From assembly GCF_004023665.1 (NCBI RefSeq), contig NZ_SAUF01000001.1, forward strand, positions 1,474,501-1,538,500: DNA of 64,000 bases. Direction: 5' to 3'. Shown piece after piece: positions 27,447-35,602 of the stretch. The number at the start of each line of letters is the position of its first letter. Within the stretch, counting starts at the first letter, position 1. The notes beneath the pieces were generated by a model that saw only the letters and a program-made list of their open reading frames with translations, searched no databases and was not told the DNA's origin. This DNA comes from Afifella aestuarii (GTDB lineage: Bacteria; Pseudomonadota; Alphaproteobacteria; Rhizobiales; Afifellaceae). A program made the translations under genes and the position numbers.

Positions 27447-27650
27447 ATGCACACAGGCAACGTTGTCTGGTTCGACACCCGCCGAGGCTTCGGCTTTATC
27501 CGCCCCGATGAGGGCGCCGACATTTTCGTTCACCGCACCGCGCTTGAGCGCGCCGGGCTGGCGACGCTTCAGCCCGACCAGATCGTCTTCTTCGACGTCG
27601 AGATGCGCGATGGCGCGCCGACGGCGACGGATCTGACCGCCCTCAATTGA
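27447..27650 (+). CDS. Cold-shock domain protein (CspA family)
   Basis: The 67-residue single-stranded nucleic-acid-binding protein folds as an OB barrel and acts as an RNA chaperone. RNP1 is RGFGFI and RNP2 is DIFVH, with a conserved GNVVWFD start. AAAGGA lies eleven bases before the ATG at 27447. The gene is preceded by 238 bases with no gene, long enough for the structured 5' leader usual in csp transcripts, and is followed by a GC-rich hairpin. Whether it is cold-inducible cannot be seen. Confidence 0.92.
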   Translation: MHTGNVVWFDTRRGFGFIRPDEGADIFVHRTALERAGLATLQPDQIVFFDVEMRDGAPTATDLTALN

Positions 27651-27690
27651 GGCGGAGCCCCGGTTTCGGGGATCGAAGACTTTTCCATGG

Positions 27691-27720
27691 ACGGGCCGCC
27701 GCGTGCGGCCCGTTTCGATT
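27691..27720 (+). terminator. Terminator hairpin after the cold-shock gene
   Basis: ACGGGCCGC (27691-27699) and GCGGCCCGT (27705-27713) form a perfect 9-bp stem with a 5-base loop, followed by TTCGATT. It lies 40 bases after the csp stop, in the gap to the convergent cytochrome gene. A smaller CCCCG/CGGGG stem precedes it. Confidence 0.65.
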
Positions 27721-27744
27721 CCGACTGCCGCGTTCGGCCAGGCC

Positions 27745-28068
27745 TCAGCCGCGAAGCGCGTCGATATAGGCGGTGAGGTCGCGGATCTCCTGTCGCGTCA
27801 GGCTCATATCCGGCATCACCGGATGCGGGTCGGCGAGGAAGGCGGCAAGCGCCGCGAGGCCCTTGCCGCGGTATTTCTCTCCGATTGCGGCGAAGCTCGG
27901 TGCGGCGGGCGTGGCGCTCGTCTGCGTCTCCATGACGACGTGGCAGGCGGCACACCATTTCTGGGCGATCGCCTGTCCCTCCTGCGCATCTCCCGCCGCC
28001 AAGGCCGGTGGGGCAAGAGACAAAAGCATCGCGAGAGCGCAGGCCGAGTGATGCAGGGATGAGGACAT
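27745..28068 (-). CDS. Periplasmic class-I c-type cytochrome
   Basis: The 107-residue precursor has a Sec signal peptide ending PPALAAGDA. The mature protein has one heme-attachment motif, CAACH in QKWCAACHVV, and a distal Met in HPVMPDMSLT. ALAAFLADPHP and LTAYIDALRG are typical of cytochrome_C family electron carriers. It probably shuttles electrons in the periplasm; its partner is not evident. GGAGG lies seven bases upstream of the ATG at 28068. An upstream in-frame start would precede the signal peptide and is rejected. It stands alone. Confidence 0.9.
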   Translation of the reverse strand: MSSSLHHSACALAMLLSLAPPALAAGDAQEGQAIAQKWCAACHVVMETQTSATPAAPSFAAIGEKYRGKGLAALAAFLADPHPVMPDMSLTRQEIRDLTAYIDALRG

Positions 28069-28193
28069 GAGGGCCTCCGAAGAGTTTCTTGGCACCTTGC
28101 GCATGTTAAGCCGCAGATCGGCATTCTTCAGCGGACGCTTCGCCGCTTCCCCCGTCTCGCCGGCCACGGGGCCAAGCCTAGATACGTGCTCGC

Positions 28194-28427
28194 ATGGATG
28201 TTCTGGAGCATGTCTTTCAATCGGAGGCCTTGAAGCAGGCGCTCTACGTGCCGGCGGAGAAAGCGCTTTTCATCGCTTTCCAGACGGGCCGCATTTACCG
28301 CTACGACCATGTCCCGGAAGCCGTCTTCACCGGGCTCACGGAGGCGCAGTCGGCGGGCGCCTATTTCAATGCTGTCGTTCGTCATTATCCGTATCGGGAG
28401 GTGGAGACGACGTCTCTGCAGCGCTAG
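28194..28427 (+). CDS. KTSC domain protein
   Basis: The small 77-residue protein matches the KTSC domain fold: a short beta-rich unit of about 60 residues, with ALFIAFQTGRIYRYDHVPEAVFTGL as the core and SAGAYFNAVVR before the C-terminus. The family was named for a KTSC motif; here the equivalent near the end reads TTSL. The family's function is unknown, although it occurs next to nucleic-acid enzymes. The last 62 bases overlap the 3' end of the opposite-strand gene. Confidence 0.75.
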   Translation: MDVLEHVFQSEALKQALYVPAEKALFIAFQTGRIYRYDHVPEAVFTGLTEAQSAGAYFNAVVRHYPYREVETTSLQR

Positions 28428-28908
28428 AGGGCCGCCGCGGCCGCGGCTTCAAGGTGAGCGAGCCGGTATATTCGAGCGCCGTCCGATCCTTCATGTTGAG
28501 AATGACACGGATGGTGCCGCCGCCGCTCAGGCCTCGATATTTGCCGGTGCCGTCGATGGCGACCCATTCGCCGCCGCGTTCTCCGTCCGAGGTCCAGGAG
28601 AGCCACCAGAGATCGCGGTCATGGTCGATGGTCGTGCAGATCCCGGCGCCAAACGGCGTCTCGCCTTCGGCCGTAAAGAGCGTTCCCACACAATCCTGCG
28701 CGCTCAGATGCAGCGGGCTCGCCTCTCTCTTGTCCTTGATGATGCCCTTCTGGACGAGGGCGGTGAGACGGCGTCCCTCGCCGAGCCGCGTCTGTCGGTT
28801 GGTGGTGGTGTAGACGACGGTGCCTTCTGTCTCCAAGGCGGGGACTTGCGCTTCGGCTGCTGCGGGCGCGATAACGGCCAACATCAGCCCTAGAATGGCG
28901 GTTCGCAT
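28366..28908 (-). CDS. Secreted protein of unknown function
   Basis: The 180-residue precursor has a Sec signal peptide ending AAAEAQ. The mature part is beta-rich and contains DCVGTLFTAEGE and GICTTIDHDRD, with two cysteines that could form a disulfide. It has GGEWVAIDGTGKYRGLSGGGTIRVI, a pattern seen in small secreted beta-barrel proteins. The C-terminal 25 residues are Pro/Ser/Asp-rich and probably disordered. I cannot assign a role. The gene runs into the KTSC gene tail to tail, overlapping by 62 bases. Confidence 0.75.
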   Translation of the reverse strand: MRTAILGLMLAVIAPAAAEAQVPALETEGTVVYTTTNRQTRLGEGRRLTALVQKGIIKDKREASPLHLSAQDCVGTLFTAEGETPFGAGICTTIDHDRDLWWLSWTSDGERGGEWVAIDGTGKYRGLSGGGTIRVILNMKDRTALEYTGSLTLKPRPRRPSSAAETSSPPPDTDNDERQH

Positions 28909-28987
28909 GAGATCTGCCTCCCCCCGGCACAGCCTCGACCGAAGCGCAGGATGAGGCAGCTTGTGGTTGAGTGCAAGGCAGGTTTTC

Positions 28988-29010
28988 GGCCGCGTTGGTC
29001 GCGGCCTTTT
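28988..29010 (+). terminator. GC hairpin with T run on the plus strand
   Basis: GGCCGCG (28988-28994) and CGCGGCC (29000-29006) form a 7-bp stem followed by TTTT on the plus strand. Both flanking genes lie on the minus strand, so it would stop antisense transcripts, or act for the minus strand without a T run. Confidence 0.35.
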
Positions 29011-29025
29011 CCGCTCTTTGCCGGC

Positions 29026-29226
29026 CTACCTGTCGAAGAACCACAGGATGAGCGAGAGGACGAGGCTCACGATCACCATTGTGGTGATCGGAAAATAAAA
29101 CGAGACGTTCTCCCGCTCCACCGCGATGTCGCCGGGCAGGCGGAAGAGGCCGAACCTCGAAAGGAGCGGCCAGAGGAGGCCCGCCGCCACGAGGGCGAGC
29201 CCGATGAGGATCAGCGTCTTCGACAT
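29026..29226 (-). CDS. DUF2905 family small membrane protein
   Basis: The 66-residue protein has two hydrophobic helices (about residues 5-20 and 45-63) joined by FRLPGDIAVERENVSFYFP, the DUF2905 signature. Proteins of this family are widespread, uncharacterised inner-membrane proteins. It lies 29 bases downstream of msrB on the same strand and may be co-transcribed with it. Nothing in the sequence ties it to methionine sulfoxide repair. Confidence 0.85.
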   Translation of the reverse strand: MSKTLILIGLALVAAGLLWPLLSRFGLFRLPGDIAVERENVSFYFPITTMVIVSLVLSLILWFFDR

Positions 29227-29255
29227 CGTGCCGTGTCAGCTCGCAGGCGCGCCGG

Positions 29256-29708
29256 TCATTCCGTCTCGAATTCGAGCGCGGCCGAATTCATGCAATAGCG
29301 CAGACCCGTCGGGCGCGGGCCGTCGGGGAAGACGTGTCCGAGATGGCTGTCGCAGCGGGCGCAGCGCGTCTCGATGCGGCGCATGCCGTGGGAATTGTCC
29401 TCGATCTCGCGCACATGTTCCGGATCGAAGGGCTCGTAGAAGCTCGGCCAGCCGGTGCCGGATTCGAATTTCGTCACGGAGCGGAAGAGCGGCAGGCTGC
29501 AGAGCTTGCAGGTGTAGACGCCATCTTCCTTGTTGGTGAGAAGACCGCCGCAGAAGGGCGTCTCCGTGCCGTGGTCGAGCATGATGTGGCGCTCTTCCGG
29601 CGTCAGCTTTTCGGCGAGCCTGTCGCGTTCGGGGCCGCGGATCGGCGTCAGATCATAGCCGGATTGCGAAACATGCTGGCCATCGGTCCTGGCGGCGGTG
29701 TCGGTCAT
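29256..29708 (-). CDS. msrB: Peptide-methionine (R)-S-oxide reductase
   Basis: MsrB reduces the R-epimer of methionine sulfoxide in oxidised proteins. The 150-residue protein has two zinc-binding CxxC pairs (CKLC and CARC), the [10 protein letters not shown] substrate loop and the catalytic Cys in [11 protein letters not shown]. There is no signal peptide, so it is cytoplasmic. There is no fused MsrA. AGGGAG precedes the ATG. The DUF2905 gene follows closely on the same strand. Confidence 0.95.
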   Translation of the reverse strand: MTDTAARTDGQHVSQSGYDLTPIRGPERDRLAEKLTPEERHIMLDHGTETPFCGGLLTNKEDGVYTCKLCSLPLFRSVTKFESGTGWPSFYEPFDPEHVREIEDNSHGMRRIETRCARCDSHLGHVFPDGPRPTGLRYCMNSAALEFETE

Positions 29709-29917
29709 GAGAGATCTCCCTGTTTGAAGAGGGATATAGGGAGCGATTGCCGGCTGCGAAGACGGTACCCGGCGATCGGCTGCATCTTCTGGTCATGAGG
29801 ATGGTCGATGTGCGTGTCGATCAGCGCCGGTCCTGCGGGGGGAGGAGAGGCGCCTGGCGGCGGGAACGAACCCTGTGCGCCCTGCATTGTGGCACGGAAC
29901 ATAAGACGGAGAACGAA

Positions 29918-30106
29918 ATGGCTGAAAGCTCGGGCGGCAACACCTTCCTCGCCTTCATCGTCGGGGCGCTTCTCGTCCTCGTCGTCATCCTCTTCCTGGC
30001 ACTCGGCGGCGTGAACCTCTTCACCGGTGGTGGCGGCGGTGGGCCAGACGTGAACGTCGACATCCAGGCGCCTGCGCCGGGTGGTGGCGATGGCGGTGGC
30101 AACTGA
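29918..30106 (+). CDS. Small single-span membrane protein with Gly/Asp-rich tail
   Basis: ATG at 29918 opens a 62-residue protein with a hydrophilic start (MAESSGGN), one long hydrophobic helix (about residues 9-30), then a Gly-rich linker, PDVNVDIQAP and a Gly-rich tail. The layout recalls small uncharacterised Hyphomicrobiales membrane proteins. GGAGAA precedes the ATG. The frame extends upstream, but the extension is Arg/Cys-rich and unlike protein. It converges with the oxoprolinase gene. Confidence 0.6.
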   Translation: MAESSGGNTFLAFIVGALLVLVVILFLALGGVNLFTGGGGGGPDVNVDIQAPAPGGGDGGGN

Positions 30107-30130
30107 GCAGGTCGCAAGGTTTTCTCTCAA

Positions 30131-30157
30131 GACGGCGCGGAGGATTTCCGCGCCGTC
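30131..30157. terminator. Bidirectional stem-loop between convergent genes
   Basis: GACGGCGCGGA (30131-30141) and TCCGCGCCGTC (30147-30157) form a perfect 11-bp stem with a 5-base loop. It fills the 63-base gap between the small membrane gene and the oxoprolinase stop. No T run follows, so it may act with Rho or as a 3' stabiliser. Confidence 0.5.
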
Positions 30158-30169
30158 CGTGTATGAGCG

Positions 30170-33100
30170 TCAGGCTGCCCCAAATCCCCCGCCGGTCGGG
30201 GTGGTGACGATCACCGCTTCGCCGGCCTTCAGAAGGGTCTGATCGGCGCCTTCGAGTTCTTCGAGGCTTCCGTCGAGGCGGCGGATTCCGGTTTTGCCGA
30301 CATGTCCGGCCTCGCCACCCTTGAGCCCGTGCGGGGCGATCTTGCGGTGGGAGGAAAGGATGGCGCAGTCCATTTCTTCCAGGAAGCGGATGGTGCGGCG
30401 CGTGCCTGATCCGGCCGAAAATGCGCCGCGTCCGCCCGAGCCGTGGCGGATATGAAAATCCTCAAGCAGCACCGGATAACGCATCTCCAGAACTTCCGGA
30501 TCGGTGAGGCGCGAATTGGTCATGTGGACGTGGACGCCATCCGTGCCGTCGAAGCCGGTGCCGTCGTTCATCGTGCCGGCCGGTGAGCCCGAACAGATCG
30601 TCTCGTAATACTGGTAGGTGGCGTTGCCGAAGGTGAGGTTGTTCATGGTCCCTTCGGAGGCGGCCATGGCGCCGAGCGCGCCGAAGAGGGCGTTCGTCAC
30701 CTGCTGGCTCGTCTCGACATTGCCGGCGACGACGGCGCGCGGATATTCCGGCGACAGCATCGAACCTTTCGGGAGAACGATTTCGATCGGCTCCAGGCAG
30801 CCGGCATTCATCGGGATGTCGGCCTCCACCATGACGCGGAAGGCGTAAAGCACGGCCGCGCGCGTCACCGGGGCAGGGGCGTTGAAGTTGTTCTCCTTCG
30901 CCGCCGACGTGCCGGTGAAATCGACTTTGGCGGAACGGTTCTCCTTGTCGACCGTGATCGCGACCTTGATCACGGCGCCCTGGTCGGTTTCGACAGAAAA
31001 TTCCGAATCCTTGAGGCTCTCGATGACGCGGCGGACGCTTTCGGCCGCATTGTCGCGGACATGGCGCATATAGGCCTGCACGACGTCGAGCCCGAACTCC
31101 GCCACCATCTTGCGCATCTCCGCGACGCCTTTTTCATTGGCAGCGATCTGCGCCTTCAGATCGGCGACGTTCTGGTCCGGGTTGCGGCACGGATAAGCAT
31201 GGTCGGTCAGAAGCTCGCGGAGCGCGTCCTCGCGGAAACGGCCCCGATCGACGAGTTTGAAATTGTCGATCAGAACGCCTTCCTCGTCGACGTTGGTCGC
31301 CCGCGGCGTCATCGAGCCGGGTGCCACGCCGCCGACATCGGCATGGTGACCGCGCGAGGCGACCCAGAAGAGGATCTCGTTGCCCGCCTCTTTCCCAGTT
31401 TCGGCGAAAACCGGTGTAACGACGGTGATGTCGGGCAGATGCGTGCCGCCATTGTAGGGGGCGTTGAGGGCGTAGACGTCGCCGGGGCGAATGTCTGGGT
31501 TCTTCTCGCGCACCGTCTCCACCGAGCGGTCCATGGAGCCCAAATGCACCGGCATGTGCGGGGCGTTGGCGACGAGGGTGCCGTTCGGCCCGAAGACGGC
31601 GCAGGAGAAATCGAGCCGTTCCTTGATGTTCACGGAATAGGCGGTGTTCTGCAGCGTCACGCCCATCTGCTCGGCAATCGACATGAAGAGGTTGTTGAAG
31701 ATCTCCAAGAGCACCGGATCGGCCTTGGTGCCGATCGCATGGTCGCGCGCCATCGCCTCCGTGCGCGTCAGGATGACGTGGTTCTTCGCCGTGATCTCCG
31801 CCGACCAGCCGGGCTCGATGACGATCGTCTGATGGTCCTCGATGATGAGCGCCGGGCCCTTGAGGCGGGCGCCCGGGGAGAGCTCGGCGCGCTGCGCGAT
31901 CGCAGCTTCGTGCCAGGCGCCAGCCGAAAAGAAGCGGGTCGTCGCTTCCGGCCGCACGTCCTCAGAGATCGTGTCCGTTTCCGGCTCGTCGATGTCGGCG
32001 CCGCCGCCGACGGCCTCCACCTCGACCTGTTCGGCGATCAAGGGCTTGTCGTCGTAGATGAAGCCGAACTGAGCGCGGTGGGCATCTTCGAAGGCGGATC
32101 GCATCTCCGCCGCCTTGCCGAAAGGCACCGGGATCGGCGTATCGGTGCCCTCGTAGCGCAGATGCGCTTTGGCGATAATCGTGATCTCTGAATCGCTTAT
32201 CGCCTGGTCTTGAAGCTCTTTGCGGGCCTCTTCCTCAAGTTCTGATTCAACGCTTTGAAGTTCTGATTCAGAATCCGCTGCGAGCGGCAGGACGGTGGCG
32301 CGGCTCTTGTTGGCGCGCACATCGGCGAGCCCCATGCCGTAGGCGGAGAGGACGCCCGAAAGCGGGTGGATATGCACCTTCTGCATGCCGAGCCGGTCGG
32401 CGATCTGGCAGGCGTGCTGGCCACCGGCCCCACCGAAGCAGGAGAGCGCGTAATGGGTGACGTCGTGGCCGCGCTCGACGGAGATTTTTTTGATGGCGTT
32501 CGCCATGTTTTCGACGGCGATTTTCAAAAAGCCGTCGGCAATCTCCTCAGGTGTGCGGTGCCTGCCGTTCTCGTCCGGTCCGATCAAACCCGCAAGCGCT
32601 TCGAAGCCCTTTTCGACCGCCTCAATGTCGAGCGGCTCGTCCTGGTTCGGGCCAAAAATCGCCGGGAAATTCTCCGCCCGGATCTTTCCGGCCATGATGT
32701 TGGCGTCGGTGACGGTGAGGGGACCGCCGCGGCGGTAGGCGGCCGGTCCGGGATCGGCGCCGGCCGAGGCAGGCCCGACCTGAAAGCGGCCCGAGGCGTA
32801 AGAGAGGATCGAGCCGCCGCCAGCGGCCACCGTGTGGATGCGCATCATCGGGGCGCGCATTCTGACCCCCGCCACTTCCGTCTCGAAGGCGCGTTCGAGG
32901 TCGCCCGCATAATGCGAAACGTCCGTGGACGTGCCGCCCATGTCGAAGCCTATGATCTTGTCGAGCCCGGCCATCTTCGCGGTCTCGGTGGCGCCGACGA
33001 CGCCGGCGGCGGGGCCTGACAGGATCGCGTCCTTGCCGGCGAAAAGTTCGGCCGCCGTCAGGCCTCCCGAAGACATCATGAACATGAGACGGGGCGCATC

Positions 33101-33847
33101 GGGGTCGTGCGGCTCGGCCGGGTCCGCCGTCTCCTTGATGCCGAGATCGCGGGCGACGCGGGCAATGTAGCGAGCGAGGATCGGCGAGAGATAGGCGTCG
33201 ACCACCGTCGTATCGCCACGGCCGACGAGTTTGACGAGCGGTGAGGTTTCGTGACTGACCGAGACCTGGGTGAAGCCCATGTCGCGGGCGATCTCCGCCA
33301 CGGCGGCCTCGTGCTCGGGGTATTTCCAGGCATGCATGAAGACGATCGCGAGCGCGTCGAAGCCGTCCTCCTTCAAGGCCTGAAGCGTCTTGCGGATCGC
33401 GGCTTCATCGGGCGCCGCCTCGACCGTGCCGTCGGCGCGCACGCGCTCGTCGATTTCTTCGACGCGATCATAGAGGAGGTCCGGCAGGACGATCTTCTTC
33501 GCAAAGATATCGGGGCGCGCCTGGTAGCCGATGCGAAGCGCGTCGCGGAAACCTCTGGTGATCAAAAGGGCCGTGCGCTCGCCCTTGCGCTCCAGGAGCG
33601 CGTTGGTGGCGACCGTCGTGCCCATCTTGACCGCGCCGATCTTCTCCGACGGCATTTTCTCGCCAGCCGGAACCTCGAGAAAGCGGCGGATCGCCTCGAT
33701 CGCCGCGTCGTCATAGGCGCCGGGATTTTCCGACAGGAGCTTCATCGCAGAGAGTGCGCCCGCGGGATTGCGGGCCACGACATCCGTGAAGGTGCCGCCC
33801 CGATCGATCCAGAAGTCCCATTTCCCGCCGGCTTCCGATTGTGCCAC
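30170..33847 (-). CDS. Fused hydantoinase A/B, 5-oxoprolinase-type amidohydrolase
   Basis: The 1225-residue protein joins HyuA (N-terminal half) and HyuB (C-terminal half), as in eukaryotic-type ATP-dependent 5-oxoprolinase and some bacterial hydantoinases. The N-terminal actin-like part has [23 protein letters not shown] and [11 protein letters not shown]. HyuB begins near [21 protein letters not shown] and contains [20 protein letters not shown] and the C-terminal [14 protein letters not shown]. Activity would be ATP-driven opening of a cyclic amide such as 5-oxoproline; N-methylhydantoin is an alternative. The GTG at 33847 is preferred: GGGAGA lies seven bases upstream, and a divergent promoter would leave the ATG at 33886 upstream of the transcript. 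Neighbouring TRAP genes suggest a shared substrate. Confidence 0.9.
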   Translation of the reverse strand: MAQSEAGGKWDFWIDRGGTFTDVVARNPAGALSAMKLLSENPGAYDDAAIEAIRRFLEVPAGEKMPSEKIGAVKMGTTVATNALLERKGERTALLITRGFRDALRIGYQARPDIFAKKIVLPDLLYDRVEEIDERVRADGTVEAAPDEAAIRKTLQALKEDGFDALAIVFMHAWKYPEHEAAVAEIARDMGFTQVSVSHETSPLVKLVGRGDTTVVDAYLSPILARYIARVARDLGIKETADPAEPHDPDAPRLMFMMSSGGLTAAELFAGKDAILSGPAAGVVGATETAKMAGLDKIIGFDMGGTSTDVSHYAGDLERAFETEVAGVRMRAPMMRIHTVAAGGGSILSYASGRFQVGPASAGADPGPAAYRRGGPLTVTDANIMAGKIRAENFPAIFGPNQDEPLDIEAVEKGFEALAGLIGPDENGRHRTPEEIADGFLKIAVENMANAIKKISVERGHDVTHYALSCFGGAGGQHACQIADRLGMQKVHIHPLSGVLSAYGMGLADVRANKSRATVLPLAADSESELQSVESELEEEARKELQDQAISDSEITIIAKAHLRYEGTDTPIPVPFGKAAEMRSAFEDAHRAQFGFIYDDKPLIAEQVEVEAVGGGADIDEPETDTISEDVRPEATTRFFSAGAWHEAAIAQRAELSPGARLKGPALIIEDHQTIVIEPGWSAEITAKNHVILTRTEAMARDHAIGTKADPVLLEIFNNLFMSIAEQMGVTLQNTAYSVNIKERLDFSCAVFGPNGTLVANAPHMPVHLGSMDRSVETVREKNPDIRPGDVYALNAPYNGGTHLPDITVVTPVFAETGKEAGNEILFWVASRGHHADVGGVAPGSMTPRATNVDEEGVLIDNFKLVDRGRFREDALRELLTDHAYPCRNPDQNVADLKAQIAANEKGVAEMRKMVAEFGLDVVQAYMRHVRDNAAESVRRVIESLKDSEFSVETDQGAVIKVAITVDKENRSAKVDFTGTSAAKENNFNAPAPVTRAAVLYAFRVMVEADIPMNAGCLEPIEIVLPKGSMLSPEYPRAVVAGNVETSQQVTNALFGALGAMAASEGTMNNLTFGNATYQYYETICSGSPAGTMNDGTGFDGTDGVHVHMTNSRLTDPEVLEMRYPVLLEDFHIRHGSGGRGAFSAGSGTRRTIRFLEEMDCAILSSHRKIAPHGLKGGEAGHVGKTGIRRLDGSLEELEGADQTLLKAGEAVIVTTPTGGGFGAA

Positions 33848-33900
33848 GATCGTCTCTCCCGTCGCTCGATTGGCTATCGGAAGCATGTCGGGAAGAAAAC

Positions 33901-33917
33901 GTCAACACAACGTTGAC
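33901..33917. promoter_or_regulatory. Palindromic operator in the divergent oxoprolinase/TRAP promoter
   Basis: GTCAACACAACGTTGAC is a perfect 6-5-6 inverted repeat. Each arm contributes TTGAC to a candidate -35 box on opposite strands: TTGACA at 33913 on the plus strand and TTGACG ending at 33900 on the minus strand. A dimeric regulator bound here would shut both promoters. The MarR-like protein of the same operon is the obvious candidate. Confidence 0.6.
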
Positions 33918-34000
33918 AAATCGTCGGGGTGCGAACAGTCTCGGCACAGCTGCGGGACGCCGGCTCGGGCTCTCGCGAAAAACCAAGAGGGAGAGCATCG

Positions 34001-34987
34001 ATGTACAAGACATTTCTGGGGGCGCTCGCGCTCGCCGGCTTCGTCGCCAATGGCTTCGTCGCCACGGGTGCCCAGGCGCAGACCGCCTGGGACATGCCGA
34101 CGCCTTATGGCGACAGCAATTTCCACACGCAGAACATCGCCAAGTTCGCCGAGGACGTGAAAGAGGCGACGGGTGGCGATCTCACCATCACCGTCCATTC
34201 GGCCGGATCGCTGTTCAAGCATCCGGAGATCAAGGACGCGGTGCGCAAGGGGCTTGTGCCGATCGGTGAGGTGCTCGTCTCGCGCCTGTCCAACGAAGAT
34301 CCGATCTTCGGGCTCGATTCCGTGCCCTTTGTGGCGACGAGCTATGACGACGCCAAGAAGCTCTACGACGCGCAGAAGCCGGAGCTCGAAAAGGTGCTCG
34401 ACCAGCAGGGTCTGACGCTTCTCTATTCCGTGCCGTGGCCGCCGCAGGGGCTTTACACCACCAAGGAAGTGTCGAAGGTCGAAGATCTCGCCGGCCTGAA
34501 GATGCGTGCCTACAATGCCGCAACAGAGCGGCTCGCCCAGCTTGCAGGCGCAGTGCCGACGCAGGTCGAAGTGCCGGATCTGCCGACCGCCTTCTCCACC
34601 GGGCGCGTGGAGGCGATGGTGACCTCGCCCTCGACGGGCGCCAATTCCAAGGCCTGGGACTACGTCAAAATCTATACGAACACGCAGGCCTGGCTGCCGA
34701 AGAACATGGTCTTCGTGAACAAGCGGGCTTTCCAGAGTCTCTCAGAGGAAGATCAGAAGGCGGTGATGGAAGCCGCTGCCGCCGCGGAGACGCGCGGCTG
34801 GGAAGCCTCCAAGACGGAGACCGAGGAGAAGACCCAAGAGCTCAAGGACAATGGCATGACGGTCGCCGAGCCGACCGACGAGCTGATGAGTGGCCTGAAG
34901 AAGATCGGCGAGACGATGGCCTCGGAATGGAGCGAGGAAGCTGGCGATCCCGGCAAGGCCGTTCTGGAAAACTACAAGAGCATGTGA
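34001..34987 (+). CDS. TRAP transporter substrate-binding protein (DctP family)
   Basis: This periplasmic solute receptor of a tripartite ATP-independent transporter has 328 residues, with a Sec signal peptide ending GAQAQ. Family motifs include the solute-contacting Arg in GLKMRAYNAATERLAQL, and FSTGRVEAMVTSPSTG. TRAP receptors bind organic acids through that Arg, and some relatives bind pyroglutamate. AGAGGGAGAG precedes the ATG at 34001. The permease genes follow after a hairpin. Specificity is inference from the divergent oxoprolinase gene. Confidence 0.92.
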   Translation: MYKTFLGALALAGFVANGFVATGAQAQTAWDMPTPYGDSNFHTQNIAKFAEDVKEATGGDLTITVHSAGSLFKHPEIKDAVRKGLVPIGEVLVSRLSNEDPIFGLDSVPFVATSYDDAKKLYDAQKPELEKVLDQQGLTLLYSVPWPPQGLYTTKEVSKVEDLAGLKMRAYNAATERLAQLAGAVPTQVEVPDLPTAFSTGRVEAMVTSPSTGANSKAWDYVKIYTNTQAWLPKNMVFVNKRAFQSLSEEDQKAVMEAAAAAETRGWEASKTETEEKTQELKDNGMTVAEPTDELMSGLKKIGETMASEWSEEAGDPGKAVLENYKSM

Positions 34988-34993
34988 GGCAAC

Positions 34994-35024
34994 ACGGCCG
35001 GCCCAAATCTGAGCCGGCCGTTTT
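34994..35024 (+). terminator. Intra-operon terminator or attenuator between receptor and permease genes
   Basis: ACGGCCGGC (34994-35002) and GCCGGCCGT (35013-35021) form a perfect 9-bp stem with a 10-base loop, ending in TTTT. It starts six bases after the receptor stop codon. Partial termination here would yield more receptor than permease, a common pattern for binding-protein operons. Confidence 0.7.
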
Positions 35025-35044
35025 CATTCGAGCGGAGGACAACG

Positions 35045-35602
35045 ATGCGCAAGGCGCTCGACATGCTCTATGCCGCCTCCGGGGTTGCCGCGGCTGCCGC
35101 GATCGTCGCCATTGCGGTTCTTGTTTCCGTGCAGGTGCTCGGGCGCGTCGCCGACAAGGCGCTGCAGCTTTTTGGCTATCCCGTCTATGGCTTTCTCATC
35201 CCGTCGCTGGCGGAAATCTGCGGCTTCCTGTTGGTGGCGGCATCCTTTCTGGCGCTCGCTTCGACGCTTCGCCACGGCGTGCATATCCGCGTCAATCTTC
35301 TCCTGCAGTCGGTGCCGGAGGCAGCGCAGCGTCCGCTCAATGCTCTCGTCCTCATGGCGGGCACGGCGCTCTCCGGCTTCCTCGCCTTTCAGGGGGGGAA
35401 CCTCGTGCTTGAATCCTATCGGTTCGGGGAGGTGTCTTTCGGCATCATTCCGATCCCGCTGTGGATCCCGCAGACCACGATGGCGGCCGGCCTCGTCATC
35501 CTGACGATTGCGCTCCTCGACGATCTCCTTGTCCTGCTTCGCGGACAGGTTCCGGTCTTCGCCCAGCATGAGGGCGAGGATCTGGTGGAAGGACGAGAGT
35601 GA
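35045..35602 (+). CDS. TRAP transporter small permease (DctQ family)
   Basis: This is the small integral membrane subunit, with four expected helices, of the tripartite transporter. The 185-residue protein has hydrophobic helices at about 12-35, 50-70, 95-115 and 135-155. LRHGVHIRVNLLLQ and PLWIPQTTMAAGLV are typical DctQ features. It would form the membrane complex with the large subunit encoded next. GGAGGACAACG precedes the ATG. Its stop overlaps the next start (TGATG). Confidence 0.9.
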   Translation: MRKALDMLYAASGVAAAAAIVAIAVLVSVQVLGRVADKALQLFGYPVYGFLIPSLAEICGFLLVAASFLALASTLRHGVHIRVNLLLQSVPEAAQRPLNALVLMAGTALSGFLAFQGGNLVLESYRFGEVSFGIIPIPLWIPQTTMAAGLVILTIALLDDLLVLLRGQVPVFAQHEGEDLVEGRE

